Numbered from the stretch's first letter, positions 39,186-47,396 are shown. The stretch is DNA of 64,000 bases from Comamonas avium (GCF_014836675.1 NZ_JACSQK010000006.1:1-64000); one strand, 5' to 3'. The notes: a model not told the origin generated them from the letters alone. Made by a program: numbers and translations.

Positions 39186-40742
39186 ATGACGACCTCCATC
39201 CGCCAGCAGGACCTGATCGACTCGATCGCAGGTGCCCTCCAGTACATCAGCTACTACCACACGCCGGATTTCATCCAGCATCTGGCCCGCGCCTATGAAC
39301 GCGAGCAAAGCCCTGCGGCCAAGGATGCGATGGCGCAAATCCTGACCAACTCCAAGATGAGCGCGACCGGCCAGCGTCCCATCTGTCAGGACACAGGCAT
39401 CGTCAACGTCTTCCTGAAGGTGGGCATGGACGTGAAGTGGGACGGCTTCACCATGGGCCTGGAAGACGCCATCAACGAAGGCGTGCGCCGTGGCTACAAC
39501 CACCCAGACAACACGCTGCGTGCCTCGGTGGTGGCAGACCCCCACTTCAAGCGCAAGAACACCAAGGACAACACCCCCGCCGTCATCAACGTGCAGATCG
39601 TGCCCGGCGACAAGGTGGACGTGACCGTGGCTGCCAAGGGCGGTGGCTCCGAGAACAAGTCCAAGATGATCATGATGAACCCCAGCGATTCCATCGTGGA
39701 CTGGGTACTCAAGACCGTCCCCGAAATGGGTGCCGGCTGGTGCCCGCCGGGCATGCTGGGCATTGGCATTGGTGGCACGGCGGAAAAAGCCGTGCTGCTG
39801 GCCAAGGAAAGCCTGATGGAAGACCTGGACATGTACGAGCTGCAGCAAAAGGCTGCCAGCGGTGCACAGCTGGATGACGTGGAAAAGCTGCGCCTGGAGC
39901 TGTTCGAGAAGATCAACGCCCTGGGCATTGGTGCCCAAGGTCTGGGTGGCTTGACGACCGTGCTGGACGTCAAGATCAACATGTACCCCACGCACGCAGC
40001 CAGCAAGCCCGTGGCCATGATTCCCAACTGCGCAGCCACCCGCCATGCCCACTTTGTGATGGACGGCAGCGGCCCCGTGTATCTGGACCCACCATCGCTG
40101 GACGCATGGCCCAAGATTGACTGGGCGCCTGACTACAACAAGTCCAAAAAAGTCGACCTGAACACGCTGACCAAAGAGGAAGTAGCCAGCTGGAAACCCG
40201 GCGACACCTTGCTGCTCAACGGCAAGATGCTGACCGGCCGCGACGCTGCCCACAAGCGCATTCAGGACATGCTGGCCAAGGGTGAAAAACTGCCTGTGGA
40301 TTTCACCAACCGCGTGATTTACTACGTCGGTCCTGTGGACCCCGTGCGTGACGAAGCTGTTGGCCCAGCAGGCCCCACCACCGCTACCCGCATGGACAAG
40401 TTCACCGAGATGATGCTGGCCGAGACTGGCCTGATCTCCATGATCGGCAAGTCCGAGCGCGGCCCGGTTGCCATCGAAGCCATCAAGAAGCACAAAAGCG
40501 CTTACCTGATGGCTGTGGGCGGCGCAGCTTACCTTGTCTCCAAAGCCATCAAGCACGCCAAGGTGGTGGGCTTTGAAGACCTGGGCATGGAAGCCATCTA
40601 CGAATTCGACGTGGTCGATATGCCCGTGACTGTGGCTGTGGATGCTGGCGGCACCAGCGCACACATCACAGGCCCCGCTGTCTGGAAGGAAAAGATTGCG
40701 ACGGGCCAATTCAAGGGTATTGAAGTGGCGGGTGCCAAGTAA
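39186..40742 (+). CDS. fumA: Class I fumarate hydratase (Fe-S)
   Basis: 518 residues. The alpha region contains CQDTGIVNVFLKVG, and the beta region ends with GGTSAHITGPAVWKE. Three candidate 4Fe-4S cysteines are visible: Cys67 (ICQDTG), Cys186 (GWCPPG) and Cys282 (IPNCAATRH), spaced much as in E. coli FumA. It performs the same fumarate/malate reaction as FumC but is oxygen- and iron-sensitive. A TATAAC hexamer lies about 20 bp before the start. A strong terminator follows. Confidence 0.95.
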   Translation: MTTSIRQQDLIDSIAGALQYISYYHTPDFIQHLARAYEREQSPAAKDAMAQILTNSKMSATGQRPICQDTGIVNVFLKVGMDVKWDGFTMGLEDAINEGVRRGYNHPDNTLRASVVADPHFKRKNTKDNTPAVINVQIVPGDKVDVTVAAKGGGSENKSKMIMMNPSDSIVDWVLKTVPEMGAGWCPPGMLGIGIGGTAEKAVLLAKESLMEDLDMYELQQKAASGAQLDDVEKLRLELFEKINALGIGAQGLGGLTTVLDVKINMYPTHAASKPVAMIPNCAATRHAHFVMDGSGPVYLDPPSLDAWPKIDWAPDYNKSKKVDLNTLTKEEVASWKPGDTLLLNGKMLTGRDAAHKRIQDMLAKGEKLPVDFTNRVIYYVGPVDPVRDEAVGPAGPTTATRMDKFTEMMLAETGLISMIGKSERGPVAIEAIKKHKSAYLMAVGGAAYLVSKAIKHAKVVGFEDLGMEAIYEFDVVDMPVTVAVDAGGTSAHITGPAVWKEKIATGQFKGIEVAGAK

Positions 40743-40771
40743 GCACTGCGCGCTGCGTATTTCCCTTCAAC

Positions 40772-40792
40772 CGCCTTCGGGCGGTTTTTTTA
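40772..40792 (+). terminator. Terminator after fumA
   Basis: CCGCC, TTCG tetraloop, GGCGG and seven T residues, 30 bp after the stop. Confidence 0.92.
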
Positions 40793-40841
40793 TGACCTCG
40801 CAGCCCTAAGGCCCAGTGTCCATACGGTTGCTGTGCTTGTT

Positions 40842-40869
40842 TTGTAAATGAGAGTTGTTCTCATATAAG
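40842..40869 (+). promoter_or_regulatory. Promoter with Fur-box-like operator for the DUF2325 gene
   Basis: TTGTAA (40842-40847) and TATAAG (40864-40869) form a sigma-70-like pair with a 16-bp spacer. The inverted repeat ATGAGA-N5-TCTCAT (40848-40864) fills that spacer and resembles Fur boxes of the ATGAGAA..TTCTCAT type in beta-proteobacteria. Iron-bound Fur would block the promoter; this is inferred from sequence only. Confidence 0.6.
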
Positions 40870-41016
40870 ATGGTGCTGCCCTTGCCTGGGGCCTGCGCGC
40901 TAGGGACATTCGGACATGGTCACTTCTGTCAGCGCAGCACTGCGTCGATCTGTGTCGTCGCACTATGCACAAGGCTGGCTGCCGATTGCGCCTTGACCAA
41001 GTACCTTGGGGCTCCG

Positions 41017-41715
41017 ATGCACACAACTACGCACGATATTGATCTGGAACAGCTGATTGCCGAGCACCACACGCTGCTGTGCCAATATGCACGAGTGCAA
41101 GAGCACTGCAGTGACCTGCTGCTTCGCCAGGCGGCCGAGATTGCGCACTTGCAGGCCCAGTTGATGCGCCAGCGCGGTCACGCGATTGTCAGTCAATCTG
41201 CTCTGGCCTGGGCGCGTGAGGACCGTGCCGAGCTGCAAGCCAGCATCCTTGACCTGCCACGCCGCACCAGCTTGCTGCAGGAGGTGAAAAATCTCACCGC
41301 CCAGGTGCAATCACTGATGCAGGAACGGTTGCGCTGGAAGTGGGGGGATGCCGCACAGCATGCGGTGGTCATGCACAGCACGGGCACGGCAGTTACATCA
41401 ACGGCCACCAGCGCTGTGCAGGCGCATGGGCTGACTGGCCCAGCCGTATTGGAGCAAGCCGCCGATGACATCGCCCAACTGGAAGCCAGCCTGATTGCTG
41501 CCGATCTGGTGATCTGCCAGACCGGTTGCCTGAGCCATGGTGCCTATTGGCGCGTGCAAGACCACTGCAAGCGCACAGGCAAGGCTTGTGTGGTGGTTGA
41601 GCAGCCAGAAGCGGTGCGCATTGTTCGTATCCATCAGCCAGAGTCAGCCTCTGTGCCTGTGCAGCCGCAAGAAGTCGCGGTGAGCGCGACTCAGACCACT
41701 GGTGCACCAACCTGA
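41017..41715 (+). CDS. DUF2325 domain-containing protein
   Basis: 232 residues from the ATG at 41017. An N-terminal helical, charged part (about 1-110) resembles a coiled coil. The C-terminal DUF2325 domain contains AADLVICQTGCLSHGAYWRV and KRTGKACVVVEQP. No signal peptide is seen from this start. DUF2325 function is not established. The promoter overlaps a Fur-box-like palindrome, suggesting expression under iron limitation. About 150 nt of leader lies between promoter and start; an upstream in-frame ATG at 40855 would lie inside the promoter and is rejected. Confidence 0.75.
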   Translation: MHTTTHDIDLEQLIAEHHTLLCQYARVQEHCSDLLLRQAAEIAHLQAQLMRQRGHAIVSQSALAWAREDRAELQASILDLPRRTSLLQEVKNLTAQVQSLMQERLRWKWGDAAQHAVVMHSTGTAVTSTATSAVQAHGLTGPAVLEQAADDIAQLEASLIAADLVICQTGCLSHGAYWRVQDHCKRTGKACVVVEQPEAVRIVRIHQPESASVPVQPQEVAVSATQTTGAPT

Positions 41716-41833
41716 GGGGCATGCCTTGTCGGGCGGGCCGTGCGCATTCACGCAACGATTTTCTTTCAGACTGCGTGTCTCTGCGCTGTTGGGCTGCAAG
41801 CTTTGCTCAAAGCGTGATCACGTCAGTGTGAAC

Positions 41834-41865
41834 ATCAAAAAACCGCCGAAAGGCGGTTTTTTGAT
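41834..41865. terminator. Bidirectional terminator between convergent genes
   Basis: ATCAAAAAACCGCC, GAAA tetraloop, GGCGGTTTTTTGAT: a symmetric 14-bp stem with T runs on both strands. It separates the DUF2325 gene from the minus-strand gene ending at 41933. Confidence 0.9.
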
Positions 41866-41932
41866 GGATACCCCAGACATTGCCATGTCTTGCGGCTTGA
41901 GACTGATGGCGCAGTGTGGGAGGCAAAGCCCA

Positions 41933-42253
41933 TTATTTGGCAGGAATCTCCAGCCATTCTTGCGCGGGGGCATCGCTGGCAGGGCGCTGAATCCAGATCA
42001 GGCGCATGCGTTCTTGCACCTCTGCGGTGGCCCAGGCAGGAGGAGGGCGACGGGTAGGCGTGGCGGCGTGGCCTGCCACGTCAAAAGGCAAATCCTGGCG
42101 GGCATTGGCCAGGGCAAAGGCCACCAGCTCTTTGCTGGCCCGTTCTGTGATGAGCTGGTTGGTGCTGTTGTAGGCGGCAGCGCGACCGGTTTCGGGGTCG
42201 AGCAGCAAGGTGTAAGGCAACTGTGCCTTTTGCGATCTTGTCAGTTTTTGCAT
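41933..42253 (-). CDS. Hypothetical protein, 106 aa
   Basis: Small soluble protein with no signal peptide or membrane segment, beginning MQKLTRSQKAQLPYTLLLDP. It has a central helical part (ITERASKELVAFALANAR) and a proline-rich stretch (PTRRPPPAW). I do not recognise the family. It looks like a real gene because its amino acid composition is balanced and it ends at a shared terminator. Its start codon overlaps an ORF start on the opposite strand, so at most one of the two is likely to begin exactly here. Confidence 0.55.
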   Translation of the reverse strand: MQKLTRSQKAQLPYTLLLDPETGRAAAYNSTNQLITERASKELVAFALANARQDLPFDVAGHAATPTRRPPPAWATAEVQERMRLIWIQRPASDAPAQEWLEIPAK

Positions 42254-42689
42254 GGCTATGAATAGTGTTGTGTTTGCAGCTGGAGCGATGCAGATTGCAA
42301 CGCTGGCGGTGAACGCAAGTTCACTTGCGTGGTGTACACGGATGTTGGGATTGTTGTCGCAACTTGCCAGTTCGGTGGCATTAGGGGGTAAAAGCCTTGG
42401 ATGCTTGTCACCAGTTACCGCAGGGACTGGGGCTGGAGCTGCAGCTGGAGAATGGGTGACCCATCTTTGGCGCGAGTCCGTCAGCGTGTGGCACGCTTGT
42501 GCTTTCTTTGGAATGTCAGAAGGTCAGGTCATGATGGATCTGCAACGCGTGCCTGCGCCCTTGCATGACGTGAGTGCATTCGCACAGAAGTCTCGCGTGG
42601 TGGATGACCGCGTTCGCGAGGCTGCTGTGTTGTCGGTATCTGCAGCACAAGCCAGTGAGTTCAAGCGGGCAGTGCAGGCTGCAAAGTAA
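42252..42689 (+). CDS. Possible hypothetical protein, 145 aa
   Basis: An uninterrupted frame with an alanine-rich, hydrophobic N-terminal half and a more polar C-terminal half (around VVDDRVREAAVLSVSAAQAS). I recognise no domain. The first ATG overlaps the start codon of the divergent gene at 42253, leaving no room for promoters, and no clear ribosome site is seen. It may start further downstream or be spurious. Confidence 0.35.
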   Translation: MAMNSVVFAAGAMQIATLAVNASSLAWCTRMLGLLSQLASSVALGGKSLGCLSPVTAGTGAGAAAGEWVTHLWRESVSVWHACAFFGMSEGQVMMDLQRVPAPLHDVSAFAQKSRVVDDRVREAAVLSVSAAQASEFKRAVQAAK

Positions 42690-42820
42690 GCGCTGGATGC
42701 GTGACTGGCCGGGCCCGAGCCTCTTCGATGAGTACATTGCGTTCAGCGCAATGCGCAGGGCTGCTGACAGCGTTGAGTGCTGGGGCGTAGTTTTTTTGAT
42801 TCTCAGGCGGTACAAACACC

Positions 42821-43402
42821 ATGTTTTCTGATCCTTGGCTTCACCGCTGGCTTCCTTTGGTCCTTGAAAGCAATGGCGCAGCGCCTGTGCTGGAGATTGG
42901 GTGTGGCATGGGGGATGACACCGTCACGCTGGTTGGTGCAGGTTTGACCGTGACGGCCTTTGACAAGGCGTTAACCGGTGTTGTCGCAACACGGCTGCGC
43001 GCCCCGGCAGCGACGGTGGAATGCCGCGATATCCGTGACCCATTTCCGATGGCTGAGGGCAGCGCTGGCTGTGTTGTTGCCAGCTTGACACTGCACTACT
43101 TTCCATGGGCGCAGACGCTGGACCTGGTAGACCGGGTGCGCAGCACGCTCCAGCCGGGGGGCATTTTTCTGTGCCGCTTGAACTCTACGCACGACAAGCA
43201 TTTTGGCGCTTGCGGGCATGCGGTCATTGAGCCCAGCTACTACCTGGTTGATGGTCAGCCCAAGCGTTTCTTTGATGAGGCCAGTGTCGATCAACTGTTT
43301 GAGCGTGGGTGGCAGGTGCTGTCCAAAGAACACAGGGTCACGACAAAGTACATTCACCAGAAGGCGCTGTGGGAGGTGGTTTTGCGCCGCAGCGATACCT
43401 GA
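42821..43402 (+). CDS. Class I SAM-dependent methyltransferase
   Basis: 193 residues. Motif I VLEIGCGMGDDTVTLVGAG (about residues 24-42) binds S-adenosylmethionine. TAFDKA gives the acidic motif II residue, and GCVVASLTLHYFPW and STLQPGGIFLCRL match later motifs. The substrate is unknown. The compact size and absence of extra domains resemble Methyltransf_11/TehB-like enzymes. It is a single gene in an accessory stretch, with 130 bp of upstream sequence holding a small hairpin around 42733-42751. Confidence 0.8.
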   Translation: MFSDPWLHRWLPLVLESNGAAPVLEIGCGMGDDTVTLVGAGLTVTAFDKALTGVVATRLRAPAATVECRDIRDPFPMAEGSAGCVVASLTLHYFPWAQTLDLVDRVRSTLQPGGIFLCRLNSTHDKHFGACGHAVIEPSYYLVDGQPKRFFDEASVDQLFERGWQVLSKEHRVTTKYIHQKALWEVVLRRSDT

Positions 43403-43506
43403 TGCACACCTAGGTTGATGGGGGCGCTGGCTCGTACCTGTGCCTGCAACCAATCCTGGTGCGGAAAATCAAAGACGCGAGAAATTACACACAAGAGAGG
43501 GAATGC

Positions 43507-43770
43507 ATGCCGTTTTCACACGAAGAGCGCAAGGCCTTGCTGGCCGTCAAAGGGGTTGGGCCCACCGTAGTGGCACGTCTGGAGCAGATGGGGTTTCAAT
43601 CACTGGCGCAGTTGAGCAAGGCCAACGCGCTGGATATTGTGGCCAAGGCATCGGCCATTGTTGGCTCTAGCTGCTGGAAAAACAGCCCGCAGGCGCGGGC
43701 CGCCATTCAGGCAGCGATTGCCTTGGCGCGCTCGCGCCAGGCTGAATCGGCCCAGACACCGGCTGATTGA
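43507..43770 (+). CDS. Helix-hairpin-helix DNA-binding-like small protein
   Basis: 87 residues from the ATG at 43507, preceded by AGAGAGGGA. The sequence ALLAVKGVGPTVVARLEQMG is a helix-hairpin-helix (GVGPTVV hairpin) and is followed by LAQLSKANALDIVAKAS. The overall pattern resembles the 'pathogenicity locus' Cdd1 / TfoX C-terminal type of stand-alone HhH proteins. HhH units bind DNA backbone without sequence specificity. Its role is unknown. Confidence 0.7.
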   Translation: MPFSHEERKALLAVKGVGPTVVARLEQMGFQSLAQLSKANALDIVAKASAIVGSSCWKNSPQARAAIQAAIALARSRQAESAQTPAD

Positions 43771-43918
43771 AAACACGGCGTGCAGACATGCCTGCGTGTG
43801 AATGCCAAAGAAGCAAGCTTTGCAGATAACGAAGCCTTGCAGCCATGGTGGGCAAGGCATACTTTGCCCCCTCTGTGCAACTTTGCACGGACTGACCTGA
43901 TCGCTTTTCCTTTCGCTT

Positions 43919-44581
43919 ATGTCTCTGACCTCTGAACAGGTGGCACAACTGCGTGCTGCCATGGCTGCCTATAACTTTCCGGCCACGTATTACGACTTTG
44001 CACAGCAGGCCGAGTGTGTGGTGCAGGGCATGCCCGAGGTGGAGCGCTATATCCACGCGCTGCTGACGTCGCCGGTGGCACAGGAGGTAGAAAACGGCTT
44101 GGCCAATATTGTGTTTTGGGGCAATGCCAATGCGGGCTACCAAATGCACCGGGTGATGAAGTTCAAGCAGGGCGTCACTGCCCAGCAGGTGCAGGCGTTT
44201 CAGGCGCTGGTGCGGCAGGCGCAGGTGCCGGGGCTGGACGCCATCAAGAAGCTGGGCATGCCGCAGTTTTCGGGTATTTCATTCATCTCCAAGATCACGG
44301 CATTTTTAAACCCCGCGCAGTGCGGTGTGCTGGATTTGCTGATTGCCCGCATGCGCCGCGAGGGCGGCCCTAAGGCGCTCAATACGCTGCGGTTTCACAG
44401 CGCCATCACACCAACTGCAGTCAATTGCGCGGCCTATGCCAGCTGGTGCGCAGAGTGCCAGGCGATCAGCCAGCAGTACCTGGATGGTCAGCCGCGCGCG
44501 GTGGATGTGGAGCGTGGGTTTTTCTACCTGATCCAAAACGGCCAGCTGGAAGTGGCGCGCGCCATTTACGAGGCTGCGTAA
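43919..44581 (+). CDS. Hypothetical protein, 220 aa
   Basis: A soluble, mostly helical protein with no signal peptide, starting MSLTSEQVAQLRAAMAAYN. The middle contains GISFISKITAFLNPAQCGVL, which faintly recalls the helical repeat of DNA glycosylase (OGG/HhH-GPD) folds, where a phrase like 'K..hFlnP..ypi.Ds' is common. That link is only an impression. The C terminus has FFYLIQNGQLEVARAIYEAA. It follows the HhH gene by 148 bp in the same direction. I cannot assign a function. Confidence 0.6.
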   Translation: MSLTSEQVAQLRAAMAAYNFPATYYDFAQQAECVVQGMPEVERYIHALLTSPVAQEVENGLANIVFWGNANAGYQMHRVMKFKQGVTAQQVQAFQALVRQAQVPGLDAIKKLGMPQFSGISFISKITAFLNPAQCGVLDLLIARMRREGGPKALNTLRFHSAITPTAVNCAAYASWCAECQAISQQYLDGQPRAVDVERGFFYLIQNGQLEVARAIYEAA

Positions 44582-44759
44582 CGCTTTTTTCATGTAAGCA
44601 CTGCCTGCGTTGACATGCTTTCCACCCCGGCTTGATTGCTGTGTGAACAGTGCCGCTTTGCACGGTTTTACACGGCTTTGGGCATTGGGTGATTCACCCG
44701 GCGGTCTGTCGAGATTTCAGTTTTTTACCAATTTGCTGCTTGAACAGGAGATGCACTGC

Positions 44760-45089
44760 ATGCTGAAAGTCATTGCCCAGGATTTCATACACCCCGATCA
44801 CATTGAGACCGTGATGCCGCTGTACAAAGAGCTGGTAGAGAAAACCCGGCAAGAGCCGCTGTGCCTGTCTTATGAGCTGTTTGTGGACCACAAGGACCCG
44901 GGTCACTTCATCTTTATTGAAACCTGGCCGGACCGTGCTGCGCTGGATATGCATTGCGCCACCGAACATTTTCAGCGGTTGGTGCCACAGATCAACGGCT
45001 ACCAGAGCCAGCCAGGCCAGTTCTTGCTGATGGATGCCTGCGCTGGCACCGAAGCTTTGGCCGCTTGGACTGCCGTGCCGGTGCTTTAA
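44760..45089 (+). CDS. Antibiotic biosynthesis monooxygenase-like (ABM fold) protein
   Basis: 109 residues from the ATG at 44760. ACAGGAG ends right before an in-frame ATG at 44751, too close for use, so the second ATG (9-nt spacing) decides the start. MLKVIAQDFIHPDHIETVMP, then LCLSYELFVDHKDPGHFIFIETWPDRAALDMH show the dimeric alpha/beta barrel of the ABM/YgiN family. Members are small cofactor-less quinol monooxygenases or unknown. It ends 2 bp before the DUF2199 gene, so the two are probably one unit. Confidence 0.8.
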   Translation: MLKVIAQDFIHPDHIETVMPLYKELVEKTRQEPLCLSYELFVDHKDPGHFIFIETWPDRAALDMHCATEHFQRLVPQINGYQSQPGQFLLMDACAGTEALAAWTAVPVL

Positions 45090-45091
45090 CC

Positions 45092-45625
45092 ATGGCTGCC
45101 ATCTTTGCATTCACCTGCACCTGCTGTGGCGAGGTGCATGAGGGGTCTCCCAGCTTTGGCTTTGCGGCTCCTGCGCCTTATAGCCGGCTGACGCAGGCCG
45201 AGCAGGCTTCCATCGCTGAACTGAGTGATGACCTGTGCGTGATACAGCACCCCGAAGGGACGCAGTACTTTGTGCGTGCCATTCTGGAGGTACCCATCCA
45301 TGGCGTGGATGAGCCTTTTCTGTGGGGTGTGTGGGTGTCGGCCAGCGCCAGCAGCTTTGAGCGTTATGTGGAGAGTTACGAGCATGCGGTGCAGGGCGAT
45401 GGCTTCTTTGGCTGGCTGAGCAACCACATCGGCGTCTACCCCTGGGAGCAGTCGCGCCCGGCCAATGTCTATATTCAGGCCGACGGTACACGCCCGCTGG
45501 TGGTGCTGCACCGCAACGCCGAGGGCGCAGACAGCGATGCGCTGGTGATGGACCAGCATGAAGGCATCAGCATTGCACGCGCACAGGCGCTGGCTGAGCA
45601 GGCCATGCATGGCAGCAGGGGCTGA
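45092..45625 (+). CDS. DUF2199 domain-containing protein
   Basis: 177 residues from the ATG at 45092. The N terminus FTCTCCGEVHEGSPSFGF is the cysteine-containing start of DUF2199 (a small metal-binding-like knuckle, CxCCGxxHE). LDDLCVI-like and FLWGVWVSASASSFERYVE segments follow. Family function unknown. Likely cotranscribed with the ABM-fold gene just upstream. No membrane or export signal. Confidence 0.75.
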   Translation: MAAIFAFTCTCCGEVHEGSPSFGFAAPAPYSRLTQAEQASIAELSDDLCVIQHPEGTQYFVRAILEVPIHGVDEPFLWGVWVSASASSFERYVESYEHAVQGDGFFGWLSNHIGVYPWEQSRPANVYIQADGTRPLVVLHRNAEGADSDALVMDQHEGISIARAQALAEQAMHGSRG

Positions 45626-45827
45626 TTTGTTCGCATTCGCCAGGTATGTGTTGTGACAGGGCAGGCGATGGGGGGCGCGTGCTGTGGCAGCTAGCAGCGC
45701 CCGCGCTGGGGCTACGGGCTTGAAATAAGCGCTGCCTGCCCTTATGTGCAGAGGGCGTCATCTGTGGCTTGGCTTTCAAAAATCACAACAAAATGGGCCA
45801 AGAGTCAAATCCAGATGCGCGCGAGAA

Positions 45828-45846
45828 GCTATTTTTTTGATAGCGA
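45828..45846. repeat. Short hairpin repeat GCTAT..ATAGC
   Basis: AGCTATTTTTTTGATAGC forms a small stem around a T run, just upstream of the TerB-like gene. I associate this AT-centred unit with short intergenic repeats in Comamonadaceae; it may include part of a promoter. Confidence 0.4.
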
Positions 45847-45909
45847 TCGTACGATATGGAGCCAGCCATCTTTGCCGGGCTCCAATCTTTGTGCCAATCT
45901 AGGAACACC

Positions 45910-46983
45910 ATGACCACTGAAGATATTCGCGCTACCTTGACTTTGTGTCTGCTGGCTTCGTTCGCTGATGGTGAAAAACATGACCGCGAACGCGAGCAAA
46001 TTCGCCAGGTAGCCGAAGGGCTGGCTGGCGACAGCCATGTAAATTTGCCCGGCCTGTACCAGGATGTGCTGCTGCGCCGCGTGAGCCTCCAAGATGTGCT
46101 GGCCCGTTTGACGGGCACCGAAGCACGCCAGCTTGCCTATGAAATGGCCGTGTGCGTGTGCGATGCCGACGGCCATACCAGCCCCAAGGAAGAAGCCTTT
46201 TTGGCGCAGGTACGCCAAGCCTGGGGCATGGGTGGGGCATCGCAAACCACAGCACAGGCGAGTGGGTCTGCCGCAGCTTCTGTGACTGCGGGTGCCGCAG
46301 CAGTGGGCGCTTATGCCAGTTTTGACCAGCAAGCCCAGGCGGTGGCCGATGCACCGCTGCAAGTGGCTGTGCCCGAAGCGGCGCTGCCTCAGGGCATTGC
46401 TGTGCCGCACCCTGCGGCGGTCGATGCCTTGCCTTCCACGGCTGCACAGCGTCGCCCCGGCACCTTGTCTGCGCCAGAGATGGACAGCAAAATTTTGAAG
46501 GCGTCCATCATGAATGGCGCCATTGAGCTACTGCCCGAAAACCTGTCCACACTGGCCATCATTCCGCTGCAGATGCGCTTGGTCTATCAGATCGGGCAGA
46601 GCTACGGCTATGAGCTGGACCGTGGCCACATCAAAGACCTGCTGGCCGCGCTGGGTGTGGGTCTGACCTCGCAGTACCTGGAAGAAGCCGGGCGCAAACT
46701 GCTGGGTGGCTTGCTGGGCAAGGCGGGCAAGGGCATTTTTGGCGGGCTGGGCAAACAGGCCGTCAGCAGCGGCATGAGCTTTGCCAGCACGTATGCGCTG
46801 GGCCATGTAGCCAACCAGTACTACGCTGGCGGGCGCACATTGTCCACCGATATGCTCAAAGACGCGTACCAGCATGTCATGCAAGATGGCCGCCAGCTTC
46901 AGGCGCGCTACCTGCCGCAGATGCAGGAAACCGCGCGTGGACTGAATACGGCCAAGATTTTGTCGATGGTGCGCGGCGGCTGA
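45910..46983 (+). CDS. TerB-like protein with hydrophobic glycine-rich C-terminal domain
   Basis: 357 residues from the ATG at 45910. Residues about 1-115 look like a TerB/DjlA-type helical domain with acidic pairs: LASFADGEKHDREREQIRQV and VCDADGHTSPKEEAFLAQV. An Ala/Gln-rich linker follows (to about 190). Then comes a domain with IPLQMRLVYQIGQSYGYELD and a Gly-rich amphipathic region (KLLGGLLGKAGKGIFGGLG), as in DUF697/YcjF-type membrane-associated proteins. TerB domains occur in tellurite and envelope-stress systems; the role here is unknown. It stands alone. Confidence 0.7.
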   Translation: MTTEDIRATLTLCLLASFADGEKHDREREQIRQVAEGLAGDSHVNLPGLYQDVLLRRVSLQDVLARLTGTEARQLAYEMAVCVCDADGHTSPKEEAFLAQVRQAWGMGGASQTTAQASGSAAASVTAGAAAVGAYASFDQQAQAVADAPLQVAVPEAALPQGIAVPHPAAVDALPSTAAQRRPGTLSAPEMDSKILKASIMNGAIELLPENLSTLAIIPLQMRLVYQIGQSYGYELDRGHIKDLLAALGVGLTSQYLEEAGRKLLGGLLGKAGKGIFGGLGKQAVSSGMSFASTYALGHVANQYYAGGRTLSTDMLKDAYQHVMQDGRQLQARYLPQMQETARGLNTAKILSMVRGG

Positions 46984-47396
46984 TGCCCATGGGCCACCGG
47001 GCAGTGCCGGCTGGGCTGGCCAGCAACGCATTGCCTGGGGCCGTTCACACAAGCCTTGGTGCGCCGCACCGCTAGCCTTGTGCTGGCTGAGCACAGCAAG
47101 CAATAGGCGAAAATAAGAGCTGTTAGCGCTTATCCAATAAGGACTTCAGATAGTTTTATATCTGAAGTCCTTTGTTTGTAATCGTTAGTAGCTATCTAAA
47201 TAATCCTGGAGCGGTTAACGTGGCCCTTGCTATGTGCTTGCAAGGTACTTGCTTTGACTTGGTCGCTCACCCTCGACTTGCTGGGTGATAAGGGTTGCTC
47301 ACCATGCAAGGCGGCCGCCAGTGCTTTGCACACAAGGTCTACAGGTACAGGCTGTGTGCCCGTGTCATTCAGTGCATGCATGCCATGATGGCGCGC
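46984..47396. other. Intergenic region with hairpin repeat copy B
   Basis: About 410 bp between two plus-strand genes. It holds the repeat element at 47117-47193. The rest shows no supported ORF. The open frame that precedes the next gene (from 47295) lacks a ribosome site and conserved sequence before 47397. Confidence 0.45.
47117..47193. repeat. Dispersed intergenic hairpin element, copy B
   Basis: Outer arms AGCTGTTAGCG (47118-47128) and CGTTAGTAGCT (47183-47193) pair with three G-U wobbles. Inside is a perfect 14-bp hairpin AAGGACTTCAGATA / TATCTGAAGTCCTT (47139-47152, 47159-47172), ending in TTTG. It shares the arm GAGCTGTTAGCGCTT with copy A at 11440, 36 kb away. The inner hairpin could act as a terminator on either strand. 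Confidence 0.8.

Noticed and set aside
39060-40709. 549-codon open frame antisense to fumA
   Set aside because: Shadow frame of a strongly codon-biased gene; no recognisable domain.
40855-41016. Upstream extension of the DUF2325 protein
   Set aside because: The ATG sits within the promoter and Fur-box-like operator, so it cannot be in the transcript.
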